A DNA stretch of 64,000 bases. Origin: Rubricella aquisinus (GTDB lineage: Bacteria > Pseudomonadota > Alphaproteobacteria > Rhodobacterales > Rhodobacteraceae). Under the pieces are notes generated by a model. It ran no database searches. It saw nothing but the letters and a program-made list of their open reading frames with translations, and was not told the origin of the DNA. The position numbers and the translations under genes are program-made. Location: the NCBI RefSeq assembly GCF_014199445.1, contig NZ_JACIJS010000009.1, positions 42,040 to 106,039 on the forward strand, read 5' to 3'. Positions 35,713 to 45,005 of the stretch are shown here, in pieces (positions within the stretch are counted from its first letter, which is position 1; each line of letters opens with the position of its first letter).

Positions 35713-37290
35713 TCACTCCTTGAAAATGCGATGATCGCGCAGGCAGGTCGTTGCCTGTTCGGGCGGCACGCTGAGGAAGCGGGCCACGTTTTCGACATTG
35801 ATGGGCAGACTGGCGCGGTCATCCACGCTGTAGAAATGCGTGAGGTTGAGATCGCGCAGCGCGTCGCTTTCATCCTTGAACTGGCGGTGCAGGGCCATCA
35901 GGAGCGGGCTTGCGACGGTCACGTCACTGACATCCGCAATCATGCCGATGCGTTTGGCGTGGCCCAGCATATAGGCATCATCGACGGTGCAGCGAATCTC
36001 CAGAACCCGCAAACCGCAGTCATCCTGCTGAATGTCGCGCAGCGTGTCGATATTCGCGGGATCAAGGCAGATCACAAGCCGTTCGGTATCGTGATACTCA
36101 AACAGCATTTTGAGGAATGCGCGCCGGTGCCGGCCCCGCTTTTCCTTGCTGCTTTCGATCCCGCCAAGGGCGGGCAGGGCGTCGCCCTCCTCATCAAACA
36201 CATAACCGAGCGCCTCTGGCCCGTCGATTTGCCGCACGCCATCCACAAACCGCTTCGCGACATGCCATTTCTTGCACACCACGACCAGCACATCATGACC
36301 CCGCCCGATCTGCCCGCCGCGTTCCCAGAAACGGCCGGTAAACCGCCGCCCGATCCGCCCGCGTTTGGTGATGTAGCTATATAGCGGGATCGCCGTATCG
36401 GCGGTCTCGATCCGGTCATCGGCGGACAGGAACAGGTCGGACAATTGTGCCTTCAGTTTCCGTGCATTGGGGGAGACCTTGCGGGTAAACAGGGCCGATT
36501 GGGTGCGCAGCAACTCGTAATGGTCGTCATATTGCACCATCGGCAGCCCGTAATCGGAGAACGCCAGCAGCGTCAGCGTTTGCGATTTCACCTCCGCGCG
36601 CGGCACGAGGTGCATCACCAGTGTCTGAAAGAACGTCTCATCAGGGATCCATGTGGTGCGGAAAAAGCGGATCACGTCCCGCCGCTTGGCCACGAAATCG
36701 AGGATCTTGTCGAGGGTTTCACGCCGCAGCACGCACCATTGCGACCCGATGAAGATGCGCAGGTCTGACGGGATGTCTCGCTTCAGCCCCAAGGCGCGTT
36801 GCAGATTGAGCGCGCGGTAGAACAGCGCCTTTTGCTCCCGCTCATTGAAATAGTGACGATAGATCAGGCGATCCTCTTTCAGGCCGGTCTTGATCCAGTC
36901 GCTTTCCAGAAAATCGTGATGCTCCACGAAATCATAGGGATTGTTCTCCAGATAGCGGACGATGTGCCCGCGCGGCTTGATCGGCATGCAATCGCCGGAG
37001 ATGAAGTAGAAATGCGTGGCATCGGGGAAGGTCTCGCGCGCGGCACGGAGTGCCGAAAGCGTGCCTTCCACCAGCGACCATTCCCCCCAGCCGCCCTTTA
37101 CCCGCTTTTTGGCGAAGGTGATGTTTGGGTTGTCGCCCAGCGCCTCTTGCAGGCGGGCATAGTCCTCTGCCGGGGCGGAGCGGTCGAAATGGATCGCCAC
37201 ACAATCGCCACCTGCCGCCAGTAATTCTGCCTGCGCGATGATCGCATCGGGCAATTTGTGGCACAGAAGGATGAAGGCGATTCTGACCAT
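35713..37290 (-). CDS. GT14-like beta-1,6-N-acetylglucosaminyltransferase with DUF5928-type C-terminus
   Basis: A 525-residue protein. Residues 1 to about 270 resemble core-2/I-branching enzymes (RIAFILLCHKLPDAIIAQAE, AIHFDRSAPAEDY, WGEWSLVEGTLSALRAA, HFYFISGDCMPIKP, FIGSQWCVLRRETL, WIPDETFFQTL). The C-terminal 230 residues are the extension often called DUF5928 in Rhodobacterales. It probably adds branches to a surface polysaccharide; the acceptor is unknown. The start at 37290 gives the family N-terminus. It is divergent from a sulfotransferase gene. Confidence 0.85.
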   Translation of the reverse strand: MVRIAFILLCHKLPDAIIAQAELLAAGGDCVAIHFDRSAPAEDYARLQEALGDNPNITFAKKRVKGGWGEWSLVEGTLSALRAARETFPDATHFYFISGDCMPIKPRGHIVRYLENNPYDFVEHHDFLESDWIKTGLKEDRLIYRHYFNEREQKALFYRALNLQRALGLKRDIPSDLRIFIGSQWCVLRRETLDKILDFVAKRRDVIRFFRTTWIPDETFFQTLVMHLVPRAEVKSQTLTLLAFSDYGLPMVQYDDHYELLRTQSALFTRKVSPNARKLKAQLSDLFLSADDRIETADTAIPLYSYITKRGRIGRRFTGRFWERGGQIGRGHDVLVVVCKKWHVAKRFVDGVRQIDGPEALGYVFDEEGDALPALGGIESSKEKRGRHRRAFLKMLFEYHDTERLVICLDPANIDTLRDIQQDDCGLRVLEIRCTVDDAYMLGHAKRIGMIADVSDVTVASPLLMALHRQFKDESDALRDLNLTHFYSVDDRASLPINVENVARFLSVPPEQATTCLRDHRIFKE

Positions 37291-37417
37291 GGGCGGGCGG
37301 ACCTTATGACTATCCGTCTGGAATAAGTGCATTGCGCGTCAATTGCCAGCCCGCCGCCATCTTGACAGGCTCAGATGGCTTGCACACAACGAACCTCACG
37401 GCTGAGAGGAGCAAACC

Positions 37418-38218
37418 ATGCCATTTCCCGGCACTTGGATGACCGAAAGTGAAAGCATGATCTACCGCGTGGTGCCCAAATGCGCGTGCTCCACCATTGG
37501 TCAGATCATGTTCTATTCCGACCATGGCCATTATTATGACGGGGATATCCACGACGCGACTTCTGGCATCCACAAATGGGCGCTGGATCGCAGCCAGCCC
37601 ATATTGGAACGGGGCGTGACGGCGCGGGAGACCTATACATTCACCTGTGTGCGCAACCCGTATAGCCGGGTGCTGTCCTCCTTTTTCGACAAGATTTGCG
37701 GCATTCAAAGGAACGGTAAACGCTATCGCGGCAATCTGGTCCCGATGCTGACCAAGCGGTATGGGATCGAGGTGGAAGGCGATTTTGACCAGATCGCTAG
37801 TTTCCGCCGGTTTCTCCTGTTCGTGCGCGATACGATCCGGTTTCGCAAACCGATGGACCCAGATATCCACTGGTCCGCCTGCTCTGGCCATGTGTCGACC
37901 CTGATCCGCAATGGCGGGCGCTATAACCTGATCTTTCCGACCGAGCGGTTCAATGACGGGATGAAAGAGGTGCTGGCAAACACGCAGCACGCCTATGACA
38001 TTGATATCGACACGATGCCCCGCTTCAACGAAAGCGAAGGCCATGGGCCAAAGCGGCTGCATCCGGTGGAGGACTATTTCGACGATCTGTCAAATCACCT
38101 GATGCAGGAGATTTATCGTCGGGACTTCAACCTCTTTAAATACGCGAAAGAACCCTATGCCGGGCCACCGGTGCGGGAAATGGACCTCGACGAAATCCAC
38201 GCGAAACTCAACGGATAA
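37418..38218 (+). CDS. Carbohydrate sulfotransferase family 2 protein
   Basis: A 266-residue protein. VVPKCACSTIGQIMFY is the 5'-phosphosulfate-binding loop of PAPS-dependent carbohydrate sulfotransferases, and FTCVRNPYSRVLSSFFDKI is the 3'-phosphate-binding block. It would add sulfate from PAPS to a sugar. No membrane anchor is present, unlike eukaryotic relatives. GAGAGGAG precedes the ATG. Its neighbour across a 127-bp divergent region is the GT14-like enzyme, suggesting a shared polysaccharide. The composite repeat element begins almost directly after its stop codon. Confidence 0.87.
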   Translation: MPFPGTWMTESESMIYRVVPKCACSTIGQIMFYSDHGHYYDGDIHDATSGIHKWALDRSQPILERGVTARETYTFTCVRNPYSRVLSSFFDKICGIQRNGKRYRGNLVPMLTKRYGIEVEGDFDQIASFRRFLLFVRDTIRFRKPMDPDIHWSACSGHVSTLIRNGGRYNLIFPTERFNDGMKEVLANTQHAYDIDIDTMPRFNESEGHGPKRLHPVEDYFDDLSNHLMQEIYRRDFNLFKYAKEPYAGPPVREMDLDEIHAKLNG

Positions 38219-38222
38219 GGCG

Positions 38223-38612
38223 GCGCTCCCGCACGTCGGCTTCGCCTCCCTTTGGGGTGAGGGCGAGAGACAAACGCTGCGGGGCAGCGTTTGCGCCCGA
38301 ACGCGCGGAATGAAATGAAGCGCCGGGAAAGGCCGGCGCTGCGCGCCGGTTTAAGATTGCGCTGAGGTGTTTGAGGAACAGGTGTGTTCCTCAAATCACC
38401 CGCTCGATTGTGGGTGTCACGATTCGCCCGCGCGTCAAGGCCGCTCGTTCCTCGGACCTTGACCCACGGCCGAATCGCGGGGCTGCTCTCGCCACACCAA
38501 GTCCAATTCACTTTCTTCAAATATACCCCGCCGGAGGCACCCGCCCGCGTAAGCGGGCGGCCCGGCCCAACGGGAGGACGGAGCGCAGCGACGGAACGAC
38601 GGGCGGGAGCGC
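38223..38612. repeat. Composite intergenic element, copy 2, with inverted ends
   Basis: It starts GCGCTCCCGC four bases past the sulfotransferase stop and ends GCGGGAGCGC (38603-38612) ten bases from the argF stop, so it fills the whole gap between convergent genes. The core at about 38352-38501 matches copy 1 at roughly 90%; the 11-bp stem (38370-38380 with 38385-38395) is identical. In the CACCC/GGGTG hairpin all three differences lie in the loop. The right half is a minus-oriented module whose head (38568-38612) is the inverse of the left head of copy 1. The left head (38223-38320) recurs at 63903-64000. Confidence 0.78.
38503..38538 (-). repeat. GCCTCCGGCGGGG tail repeat, copy d
   Basis: A full-length minus-strand copy inside the right half of composite element 2. 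It is downstream of argF in argF's reading direction. Confidence 0.9.
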
Positions 38613-38621
38613 CCCCGGTCA

Positions 38622-39548
38622 TTAAAGGCCGAGGCAGTGCCGCAAGATGCCCTTCTGCGCATGGAGGCGGTTTTCCGCTTCATCAAAGATCACCGATTGC
38701 GGACCGTCCATCACGCCGTCGGTTGCCTCTTCGCCCCGATGCGCGGGTAGGCAGTGCATGAACAAGGCCTGCGGGCCCGCTGCCGTCATCAGCTCTTCGG
38801 TCACCTGATAGGGTTTGAGCATGTTGTGCCTGCGGGAGCGTTTGGATTGATCATCATGCATCGACAACCATGTGTCCGCGACCACCAGATCGGCCCCTTC
38901 AGCGGCGCGCAGCGCGTCCCGCTCGATCGTGATCTCCACCCCTTGCGCGCGGGCGAAGGCCACGGCCTCAGCCTCGGGATCCAATGGTTCCGGCCCGCTG
39001 AATGTCAGGTTGAAACCGAATTGCCCTGCGGCATGGATCATGCTTGCGGCCACGTTGTTGCCATCCCCGAACCAGACCACTTTCTTGCCGGCAATCGGCC
39101 CGCGATGCTCCTCAAATGTCATGACATCGGCCATGATCTGACAGGGGTGGCTGCGGTCCGTCAGGCCGTTGATCACCGGCACGCTGGCATAATCCGCCAT
39201 CTCATTGAGCGTGTCCTCGGCGAAGGTGCGGATCATGATCGCATCGACATAGCGGCTCAGCACGCGTGCGGTATCGGCAATCGTCTCCCCATGGCCAAGC
39301 TGCATATCGGAGCCGGACAGAACCATCGTCTGCCCGCCCATCTGGCGGATGCCCACGTCAAAGGAGATGCGCGTCCGCGTCGAGGGTTTCTCGAAAATCA
39401 GCGCGACCATGCGGCCAGAGAGCGGCTGTTCATCATCGGGTGCGCCTTTGGGGCGGCCCGCGCGTGCTGCTTTCATCGCATGGGACTGGTCGATGATCGC
39501 GCGCAGCGCGGCTTTGTCCGTCTTATGCAGATCAAGGAAATGGGTCAT
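38622..39548 (-). CDS. argF: Ornithine carbamoyltransferase
   Basis: A 308-residue cytosolic enzyme that makes citrulline from ornithine and carbamoyl phosphate. The carbamoyl-phosphate motif [13 protein letters not shown] and the ornithine-loop region [16 protein letters not shown] are intact. The catalytic [11 protein letters not shown] is also present. It is the last gene of an argD-GNAT-argF unit on the minus strand, 19 bp after the GNAT gene. The composite repeat follows its stop closely. Confidence 0.97.
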   Translation of the reverse strand: MTHFLDLHKTDKAALRAIIDQSHAMKAARAGRPKGAPDDEQPLSGRMVALIFEKPSTRTRISFDVGIRQMGGQTMVLSGSDMQLGHGETIADTARVLSRYVDAIMIRTFAEDTLNEMADYASVPVINGLTDRSHPCQIMADVMTFEEHRGPIAGKKVVWFGDGNNVAASMIHAAGQFGFNLTFSGPEPLDPEAEAVAFARAQGVEITIERDALRAAEGADLVVADTWLSMHDDQSKRSRRHNMLKPYQVTEELMTAAGPQALFMHCLPAHRGEEATDGVMDGPQSVIFDEAENRLHAQKGILRHCLGL

Positions 39549-39567
39549 GTCACTCCTTTCCCGGGCG

Positions 39568-40059
39568 CTACCCGGTGAATTCCAGGATCAGCACCGGATC
39601 GCCATCCTCGCAAGGGGCCACCCGCGTGCCGTGAAAGCCTGCCGCGCGATAGGTCGCGACGGCGGCAGCGTTGTCAGGGGCCGGGTCCACCACCACACGG
39701 ATGGCCCCGGCGTCGATCAGGTCACGCGCGCGCTGGCGCAGATACCCTTTGGCATGCCCTTTCCCAAGGAAAGCCGCGTCCCCGAGAAAGGTATCAAGTG
39801 CGCGGGTGCCCACAGGCTGGTTGGCATATTGGGGCATCGGCCAATGATGGGCGGGATAATCCTGCACAAAGGCAAAGGGCGCCCCGTCCAGACACACCAC
39901 ACGCATATCCATCACCGGATTGTCGAGATCTTCGAGCATCAGGGCGATCTCCTTCTCCGGGCTACCCCACCAGCCGCCGATATGCGGCGACGCGAGCCAA
40001 TCACCGATCATCGGCAGATCGGCCCGCGTCAATGGCCTGAATGTGTACTCAGCCCGCAT
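39568..40059 (-). CDS. GNAT N-acetyltransferase, AAC(6')/IucB-like fold
   Basis: A 163-residue protein starting [37 protein letters not shown], close in layout to aminoglycoside 6'-N-acetyltransferases and siderophore acyltransferases. [19 protein letters not shown] is the acetyl-CoA loop. Its start overlaps the argD stop by 11 bp and argF follows after 19 bp, so it is embedded in an arginine operon. The substrate is not evident; drug resistance should not be assumed. Confidence 0.83.
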   Translation of the reverse strand: MRAEYTFRPLTRADLPMIGDWLASPHIGGWWGSPEKEIALMLEDLDNPVMDMRVVCLDGAPFAFVQDYPAHHWPMPQYANQPVGTRALDTFLGDAAFLGKGHAKGYLRQRARDLIDAGAIRVVVDPAPDNAAAVATYRAAGFHGTRVAPCEDGDPVLILEFTG

Positions 40060-41230
40060 CGCTCTTGATCGAGGCGGCCGCCTGATCCAGACGGCGCAGG
40101 GCCTCATCAACCTCCTCAATAGTCAGATTGAGCGGCGGCAGGATACGGATCACATTGTCCCCACCCGGCACCGTGAGGATATGCGCGGCATAGCCCGCAT
40201 TCACCACGTCGATATTCGGCACCTTGCATTTGACACCGATCATCAGGCCTTCGCCCCGGACAAGCTCGAACACATCCGGGTGGGCCGCAATCAGCCCCTC
40301 AAGCCCCTGTCGCATATGCCCGGCAAGGCGGGAGACATGATCAAGGAACCCGTCCTTGAGCATCTCATCCACCACCGCGATGCCAACGGCACAAGCGAGC
40401 GGATTGCCGCCATAGGTCGTGCCGTGGGTGCCTGCGGTCATGCCGCTGGCCGCATCCTCGGTTGCAAGGCACGCTCCCAGCGGGAAGCCCCCGCCGATCC
40501 CCTTGGCCACGGCCATGATATCGGGTGTGATGCCGGACCATTCATGGGCAAACAATTTGCCCGTCCGGCCCATGCCGCACTGGATTTCGTCCATGATCAG
40601 GAGGATGCCATGCTGGTCGCACAGATCGCGCAACCCTTTGAGGCATTGCGGCGGAACGGGCAGAATCCCGCCCTCGCCTTGCACCGGCTCGATCATGATC
40701 GCGGCGGTCTCATCCGTGATCGCGGCGGTCAGCGCGTCGTGATCGCCAAAGGGCAGGATATCAAAGCCCGGCAAAAGGGGGCCAAAGCCTTTGGTCAGCT
40801 TCTCCGCCCCCGCGGCAGAGATCATGCCAAGGGTCCGGCCATGGAACGATCCCTGAAAGGTGATGATCCGATGCCGCTCCGGCTGGCCCTTCGCGTGGTG
40901 ATATTTGCGCGCCATCTTTACCGCGCATTCCGTCGCTTCCGTGCCGGAATTGGTGAAAAACACCGTATCGGCAAAGGTATGCTCGACCAGCCGCTCCGCG
41001 AGCGCCTGCTGGTTGGGAATGTTGTAAAGATTGGACGTGTGCCACAATCGTCGTGCCTGCTCTTCCAACGCGGCAACGAGGGCCGGGTGCGCGTGGCCAA
41101 GGGCGGCAACGGCAATGCCGGCTCCCATGTCCAGATAGCGCTCACCGCTCTCGGTAATAAGCCAGGGGCCCTCGCCTTTCTCAAAAGACAGAGGTGCCCG
41201 CGCGTAGGTTGGCATGACGGGCGTGATCAC
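40049..41230 (-). CDS. argD: Acetylornithine transaminase
   Basis: A 393-residue class III PLP aminotransferase converting N-acetylglutamate semialdehyde to N-acetylornithine. [20 protein letters not shown], the [19 protein letters not shown]sp region, and GLMIGVKCK are typical; the PLP Lys lies in [14 protein letters not shown]. The GTG at 41230 is chosen: [16 protein letters not shown] matches the family start and AGGAG lies nine bases upstream. A strong promoter (41300-41328) and a terminator-like hairpin (41257-41292) precede it. Confidence 0.95.
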   Translation of the reverse strand: MITPVMPTYARAPLSFEKGEGPWLITESGERYLDMGAGIAVAALGHAHPALVAALEEQARRLWHTSNLYNIPNQQALAERLVEHTFADTVFFTNSGTEATECAVKMARKYHHAKGQPERHRIITFQGSFHGRTLGMISAAGAEKLTKGFGPLLPGFDILPFGDHDALTAAITDETAAIMIEPVQGEGGILPVPPQCLKGLRDLCDQHGILLIMDEIQCGMGRTGKLFAHEWSGITPDIMAVAKGIGGGFPLGACLATEDAASGMTAGTHGTTYGGNPLACAVGIAVVDEMLKDGFLDHVSRLAGHMRQGLEGLIAAHPDVFELVRGEGLMIGVKCKVPNIDVVNAGYAAHILTVPGGDNVIRILPPLNLTIEEVDEALRRLDQAAASIKSDAG

Positions 41231-41256
41231 GTTCAATAACTCCTGTTCAGGACCGC

Positions 41257-41292
41257 AAAAAGGAAAACCCTCCGGCGCGGTCAGCCAGAGGG
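41257..41292 (-). promoter_or_regulatory. Terminator-like hairpin in the argD leader
   Basis: On the minus strand CCCTCTGGC pairs with GCCGGAGGG (nine pairs, one G-U) around TGACCGC and is followed by TTTTCCTTTTT, 27 bp before the start codon. With the -10 element at 41300-41305 the transcript would begin with this hairpin. It could be an attenuator or a 5'-stabilising stem. Confidence 0.5.
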
Positions 41293-41299
41293 AAGTGTC

Positions 41300-41328
41300 G
41301 TTATCGGGGGAAGTGGCGCGCCTGTCAA
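41300..41328 (-). promoter_or_regulatory. Sigma-70-type promoter of argD
   Basis: TTGACA (41328-41323), 17-bp spacer, GATAAC (41305-41300) on the minus strand: a near-consensus promoter placed about 70 bp before the GTG start. Confidence 0.7.
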
Positions 41329-41453
41329 TAATTGTGGGGGCAGGGGGCGGGTTCTGGACTGGCACACACGGCGCTGTCCGGCCTGACAGAAAAACCGCGC
41401 TGTGGCCCGCGCCGCTGGCGAAATCCCCCTCGCCAAATCCGCCGAACAGGCGC

Positions 41454-42320
41454 ATGAATGTGCCCATGATCGAGAATAAACCCCTTGCCGCCCTGTTCAT
41501 GCTGACCGCCGCCGCCTTTGTCGCCGGATCGACCCTGTTTGCGAAGGCGCTGGGCGTGGCCGGGATGCATCCATTTCAGGTGTCGTCGGGGCGGTTTATC
41601 TTTGCGCTGTTGGGGCTGGCGGTGGCCTCCCTGATCCTGCGGCCCCGGATCATCCGACCGAACCTGCCCTTGCACACCTTGCGGGTGGTGCTGGGATGGT
41701 TGGGGGTGACGTGCATGTTTGCCGCGGTCGCCGTGATGCCCGTGGGGGAGGCGACGGCGATCAGCTTTCTCAACCCGATCATCGCGATGATCCTTGCTAT
41801 TCCGCTGTTGGGAGAGCGGGTCGGCCCATGGCGCTGGGCGGCGGCGGTGATCGCTTTTGCGGGCGCGCTGATCCTGATCCAGCCGGGGGCCGACGCGTTT
41901 CAGCCAGCGGCCCTGATTGCACTGCTTGGCGCGGTCTTCATGGGGGCCGAGGTCATCACGATAAAGCGGCTGACGCGGGCGGAAAAGCCGCTGCAAATCC
42001 TGATCGTGAATAATGTGATCGGTGTGGTGATCGCGTGCAGTGTGGCGAGTTTCGTCTGGGTTTGGCCAACGCCGCTTCTGTGGGGGTTGATGGCGGGGAC
42101 GGGGCTGTTGATGGTCTGCGCGCAGGCGTGTTTCCTGAATGCGATGGGCCGGGCAGATGCGAGTTTCGTGGGTCCGGTGTTTTACGCCACGCTGGTATTC
42201 GCGGCACTCTATGATTTCGTGATCTATGGCGTGGTTCCGGTGCCGACAGCGATTGCCGGGGCCCTGTTGATCCTTGCCGGTGCCGCGCTGATGGTGTGGC
42301 GGGAGAGCCGGAAGGCGTGA
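41454..42320 (+). CDS. EamA/DMT family transporter
   Basis: A 288-residue protein with ten predicted helices in two EamA repeats (about 12-140 and 150-285). The [23 protein letters not shown] element ending the first repeat is typical, with GAALMVWRE at the C-terminus. Such carriers export metabolites or amino acids; the substrate is unknown. Start candidates are ATG 41454 and ATG 41466. It is divergent from argD. Confidence 0.87.
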   Translation: MNVPMIENKPLAALFMLTAAAFVAGSTLFAKALGVAGMHPFQVSSGRFIFALLGLAVASLILRPRIIRPNLPLHTLRVVLGWLGVTCMFAAVAVMPVGEATAISFLNPIIAMILAIPLLGERVGPWRWAAAVIAFAGALILIQPGADAFQPAALIALLGAVFMGAEVITIKRLTRAEKPLQILIVNNVIGVVIACSVASFVWVWPTPLLWGLMAGTGLLMVCAQACFLNAMGRADASFVGPVFYATLVFAALYDFVIYGVVPVPTAIAGALLILAGAALMVWRESRKA

Positions 42321-42359
42321 GGGGTGATCCTGCGGCGGTGAGAGGCGAAACGGAAAGTT

Positions 42360-42545
42360 GGTCCAGCGTCCGCCTGGGGGCGGGCGGACGCTGGACCGGC
42401 GCCTTCGGCGCTATTCGGTCCGGCTTGCGGTAGAACTGCGCGCATCTTGGCCCGGGATCAAGCGCGAAGCGCGCCGGGCCAGCGCCGGACCGGCCCTTCG
42501 GTCTGGCGCTTTGAAGCTGGGAACGCACTTCGGATACTGCGTCCG
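42360..42545. repeat. Hairpin-rich intergenic element, second family, copy 1
   Basis: It begins with a perfect 15-bp inverted repeat (GGTCCAGCGTCCGCC 42360-42374 and its complement 42383-42397, loop TGGGGGCG). CGGCGCCTTCGGC and a GGCCCGG/CCGGGCC nested hairpin follow. The hairpin loop and the CTGGACCGGCGCCTTCGGC block recur at 48630-48662. It fills the 296-bp gap between convergent genes and has no credible ORF. Confidence 0.6.
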
Positions 42546-42616
42546 ATGTGGCTGAGATAAAGCATGAAGCAGCACCGATACAGCGCCAGCCCCCGGCCCG
42601 GCGCTGGCCCGTCGCG

Positions 42617-44917
42617 CTACCCCGTTTCGTTCTCATCGGGGGAGAAGAAGCCGGGGTCATCGCGCAGGTGGAAATCCTCCGGGATGCAATCCGGCCCGGC
42701 CAGAAAGGTCGCGACGCCAAAGCAGTGATGCATCCGCGACAGCGCGCGCAGCCGCTCCCCGGTGATGTCGCGGTAAAGTTGCAGGTAATCGGGGCGGCCA
42801 TACAGCTCCTTGATCTTGGCGCGGTGGGCGGCGACGCAGGCGTGGTGCTGGGCGGCGATGTCCGGATCGGCCATGAACGCGTCGAACTCCGCGCGTTGGC
42901 GTGGGATCATCCGCTGGATCGCGGTGTCCTGTTCGGCGTTGTTGTTCATCCGAAACCAGTAGGCCAAACCCTGATCTCGGTCCACATGGTTCACCCGGCC
43001 CCTGTCCCGCTTCACGAGGTAACTCTCTGCCGAGCGGACGGCGTAATGGTTGAGCGTGACCAGATCATAGCCCCATGTCTGCACCGTGTTGCGCCAGCCC
43101 GTGCGCAACATCGCATCGGGAAACCGCTGGCCTGAGCCATTGACCCAGTTGATCAGATGCATCGCCTCCGATTTCAGGCCCTTGGGACGGTGCACGCCGA
43201 ATTTGTTGTAATAGCCAAGCGGGCGGAACATCGTCTTGAACCCCCATGCCTGATGCGGCTTGCGGATGTATTCCGGCGCGCAGGCGGTGAACTGCTCGGT
43301 CGTGAACCGCTCCTCGAATGCTGCCACATCGCCATTGCCAAACAGCCGCCACGTCATGGAGATCATGTTGGCATCCGGCACCGCGGCAAAGAGGTCATGC
43401 AATGTCCCCTCCCCCGCATGGATGGAGATATATTCGTCCACATCCATCGGGATCACCCAATCGGCGTTCATCGCGATCTCGGTCGATTGGGCATCCTGAT
43501 AGGCCGCGTGTTGTGGCTTCATCCCCACTTCGCGGTAGGGGTTCTGCCGGTGGGTCAGGTATCCCTTGGCCTGCAACAGATCGAAAAACGTGTCCGTCCC
43601 GTCATTGCAGTCATTGGTATAGACCAGAAAATCCGTGACCCCGATGGCCCGGTGATAGGCCAGCCATTCAAGGATGAACGGCCCCTCGTTCTTCATCGTG
43701 GTGACAGCGAGGATGGTGTCGTTCCGCATCGGCTCTGAGGGCGGCTTCATCGGGGCAGGTGCGGTTTTCGGGGTGGCGTCGAAATGCTGGCGGATCAGAT
43801 CTCGGAACACCGCGTGATCCTTGAGGCTCGATTTGGGGGAGAGTGCCGCGGCAGGCTCCCCCGGATGGCGGATCGCCTGACAGCGGTAATAGCTCCATTC
43901 CTCCGACACCGGATCGGGCGACTGGATCGACACACGAAACGGCCGCCAGATCGTGTCTTTCATCGGGCCTTGCGGGGCGACGCACCAGATATTCTCTGCC
44001 ACGCTGCCATCAAAGCGGTAGCAGGCATGATCCCCGTGGCGGGGGCGGTCCGCGTCGGGCAAGCGCCACGGATACACCCGCTCGCCCCCGAATTTGAGGT
44101 AGCTTTCGGACCCTGCCGCCATGGTGAACACGCTGTCGTCACTGTCCCCGCGCGGCACCAGATCGGCAATGTCGCACATCAGCACGGCATTGGCTTGCGC
44201 AAGGAACCGGTGCTGCATCACGTCATAAAGCGCCAATTCCGTCAGGGGGCTGCGCCATGGATCGGGGTCATAGCTGCGCATCCCCTTGCCGGGCGCGTTG
44301 GGGGCAAAGGCATGGCTGGTAAGCGCGGGCTGGTCCGGCGCACCAAGGGGCTGCGTGGTGGTCGCGATCACCACCGATTTGAGGCCAGCCAAGTCAAGGG
44401 CCGCGAAAAGGGCCGCGTCCTCTGCCGCGATGGCCTGATCGGGGGCAGCCCGGCGCATCAGGAACAGCGCATCCGCCCCTTGCTCCGCGATGTGAAAGCG
44501 GGCCCAATCGGCCACCGTGTCCGGGTCGGGCGACAGGATCAGGGCCGCCAGCACATTGCATCCCGCGAGATGCCTCTGATCGTTCTGTGCAATGGGCTGG
44601 GTCATCATCACGCCATTGCGGATGAAGCTGACCGCATCGCTGGTCTGTGGCAGATGCAGCGCCATGCCGCGCGCGGTGCCATGGGCAGTGGCCTCTGCCA
44701 CGTCCTGCCCGTCCATGGACAGGGTCAGCCCTTTCAGAAACAGGGCGGGGTCGTGATGGTTGGCCAGATTGATCCGCACCCCGCCCGCGACCGCGTAGGC
44801 ATCGAGCGTCAGCAGGAGCCGCTGTGGGTCCACCCCTGCCGCCTTGGGATAGAGCACGTCGCGCCATTCGGGCGGTGCTGGCAATCCGGTGAGGCGTCGG
44901 CTGATGAAATGCGGCAC
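42617..44917 (-). CDS. Two-part glycosyltransferase family 2 protein (Glyco_tranf_2_4 C-terminus)
   Basis: A 766-residue protein. Residues about 400-740 are a GT-A domain of the Glyco_tranf_2_4 type (ILAVTTMKNEGPFILEWLAYHRAIG, DFLVYTNDCNDGTD, metal motif MDVDEYISIHAGEGTL, TWRLFGNGD). The N-terminal 400 residues contain a degenerate transferase-like segment (ADWARFHIAEQGADALFL, VLMCDIADL) of unknown role. The GTG start at 44917 has GGAG five bases upstream. The C-terminal half is paralogous to the divergent gene at 45006, implying a local duplication. Confidence 0.83.
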   Translation of the reverse strand: MPHFISRRLTGLPAPPEWRDVLYPKAAGVDPQRLLLTLDAYAVAGGVRINLANHHDPALFLKGLTLSMDGQDVAEATAHGTARGMALHLPQTSDAVSFIRNGVMMTQPIAQNDQRHLAGCNVLAALILSPDPDTVADWARFHIAEQGADALFLMRRAAPDQAIAAEDAALFAALDLAGLKSVVIATTTQPLGAPDQPALTSHAFAPNAPGKGMRSYDPDPWRSPLTELALYDVMQHRFLAQANAVLMCDIADLVPRGDSDDSVFTMAAGSESYLKFGGERVYPWRLPDADRPRHGDHACYRFDGSVAENIWCVAPQGPMKDTIWRPFRVSIQSPDPVSEEWSYYRCQAIRHPGEPAAALSPKSSLKDHAVFRDLIRQHFDATPKTAPAPMKPPSEPMRNDTILAVTTMKNEGPFILEWLAYHRAIGVTDFLVYTNDCNDGTDTFFDLLQAKGYLTHRQNPYREVGMKPQHAAYQDAQSTEIAMNADWVIPMDVDEYISIHAGEGTLHDLFAAVPDANMISMTWRLFGNGDVAAFEERFTTEQFTACAPEYIRKPHQAWGFKTMFRPLGYYNKFGVHRPKGLKSEAMHLINWVNGSGQRFPDAMLRTGWRNTVQTWGYDLVTLNHYAVRSAESYLVKRDRGRVNHVDRDQGLAYWFRMNNNAEQDTAIQRMIPRQRAEFDAFMADPDIAAQHHACVAAHRAKIKELYGRPDYLQLYRDITGERLRALSRMHHCFGVATFLAGPDCIPEDFHLRDDPGFFSPDENETG

Positions 44918-45005
44918 GGTGGCTCCGGTGTCAGTGGTATCGGGCTTCTTGTTAAGGGATCACGGATCGGTCAACAATGCAGCAGAAAGAAGGAGGACCA
45001 TCGTT

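Noticed and set aside
39568..40059. Aminoglycoside resistance gene
   Set aside because: The similarity is only to the general AAC(6')-like GNAT fold, and the gene sits inside an arginine operon of a core chromosome.
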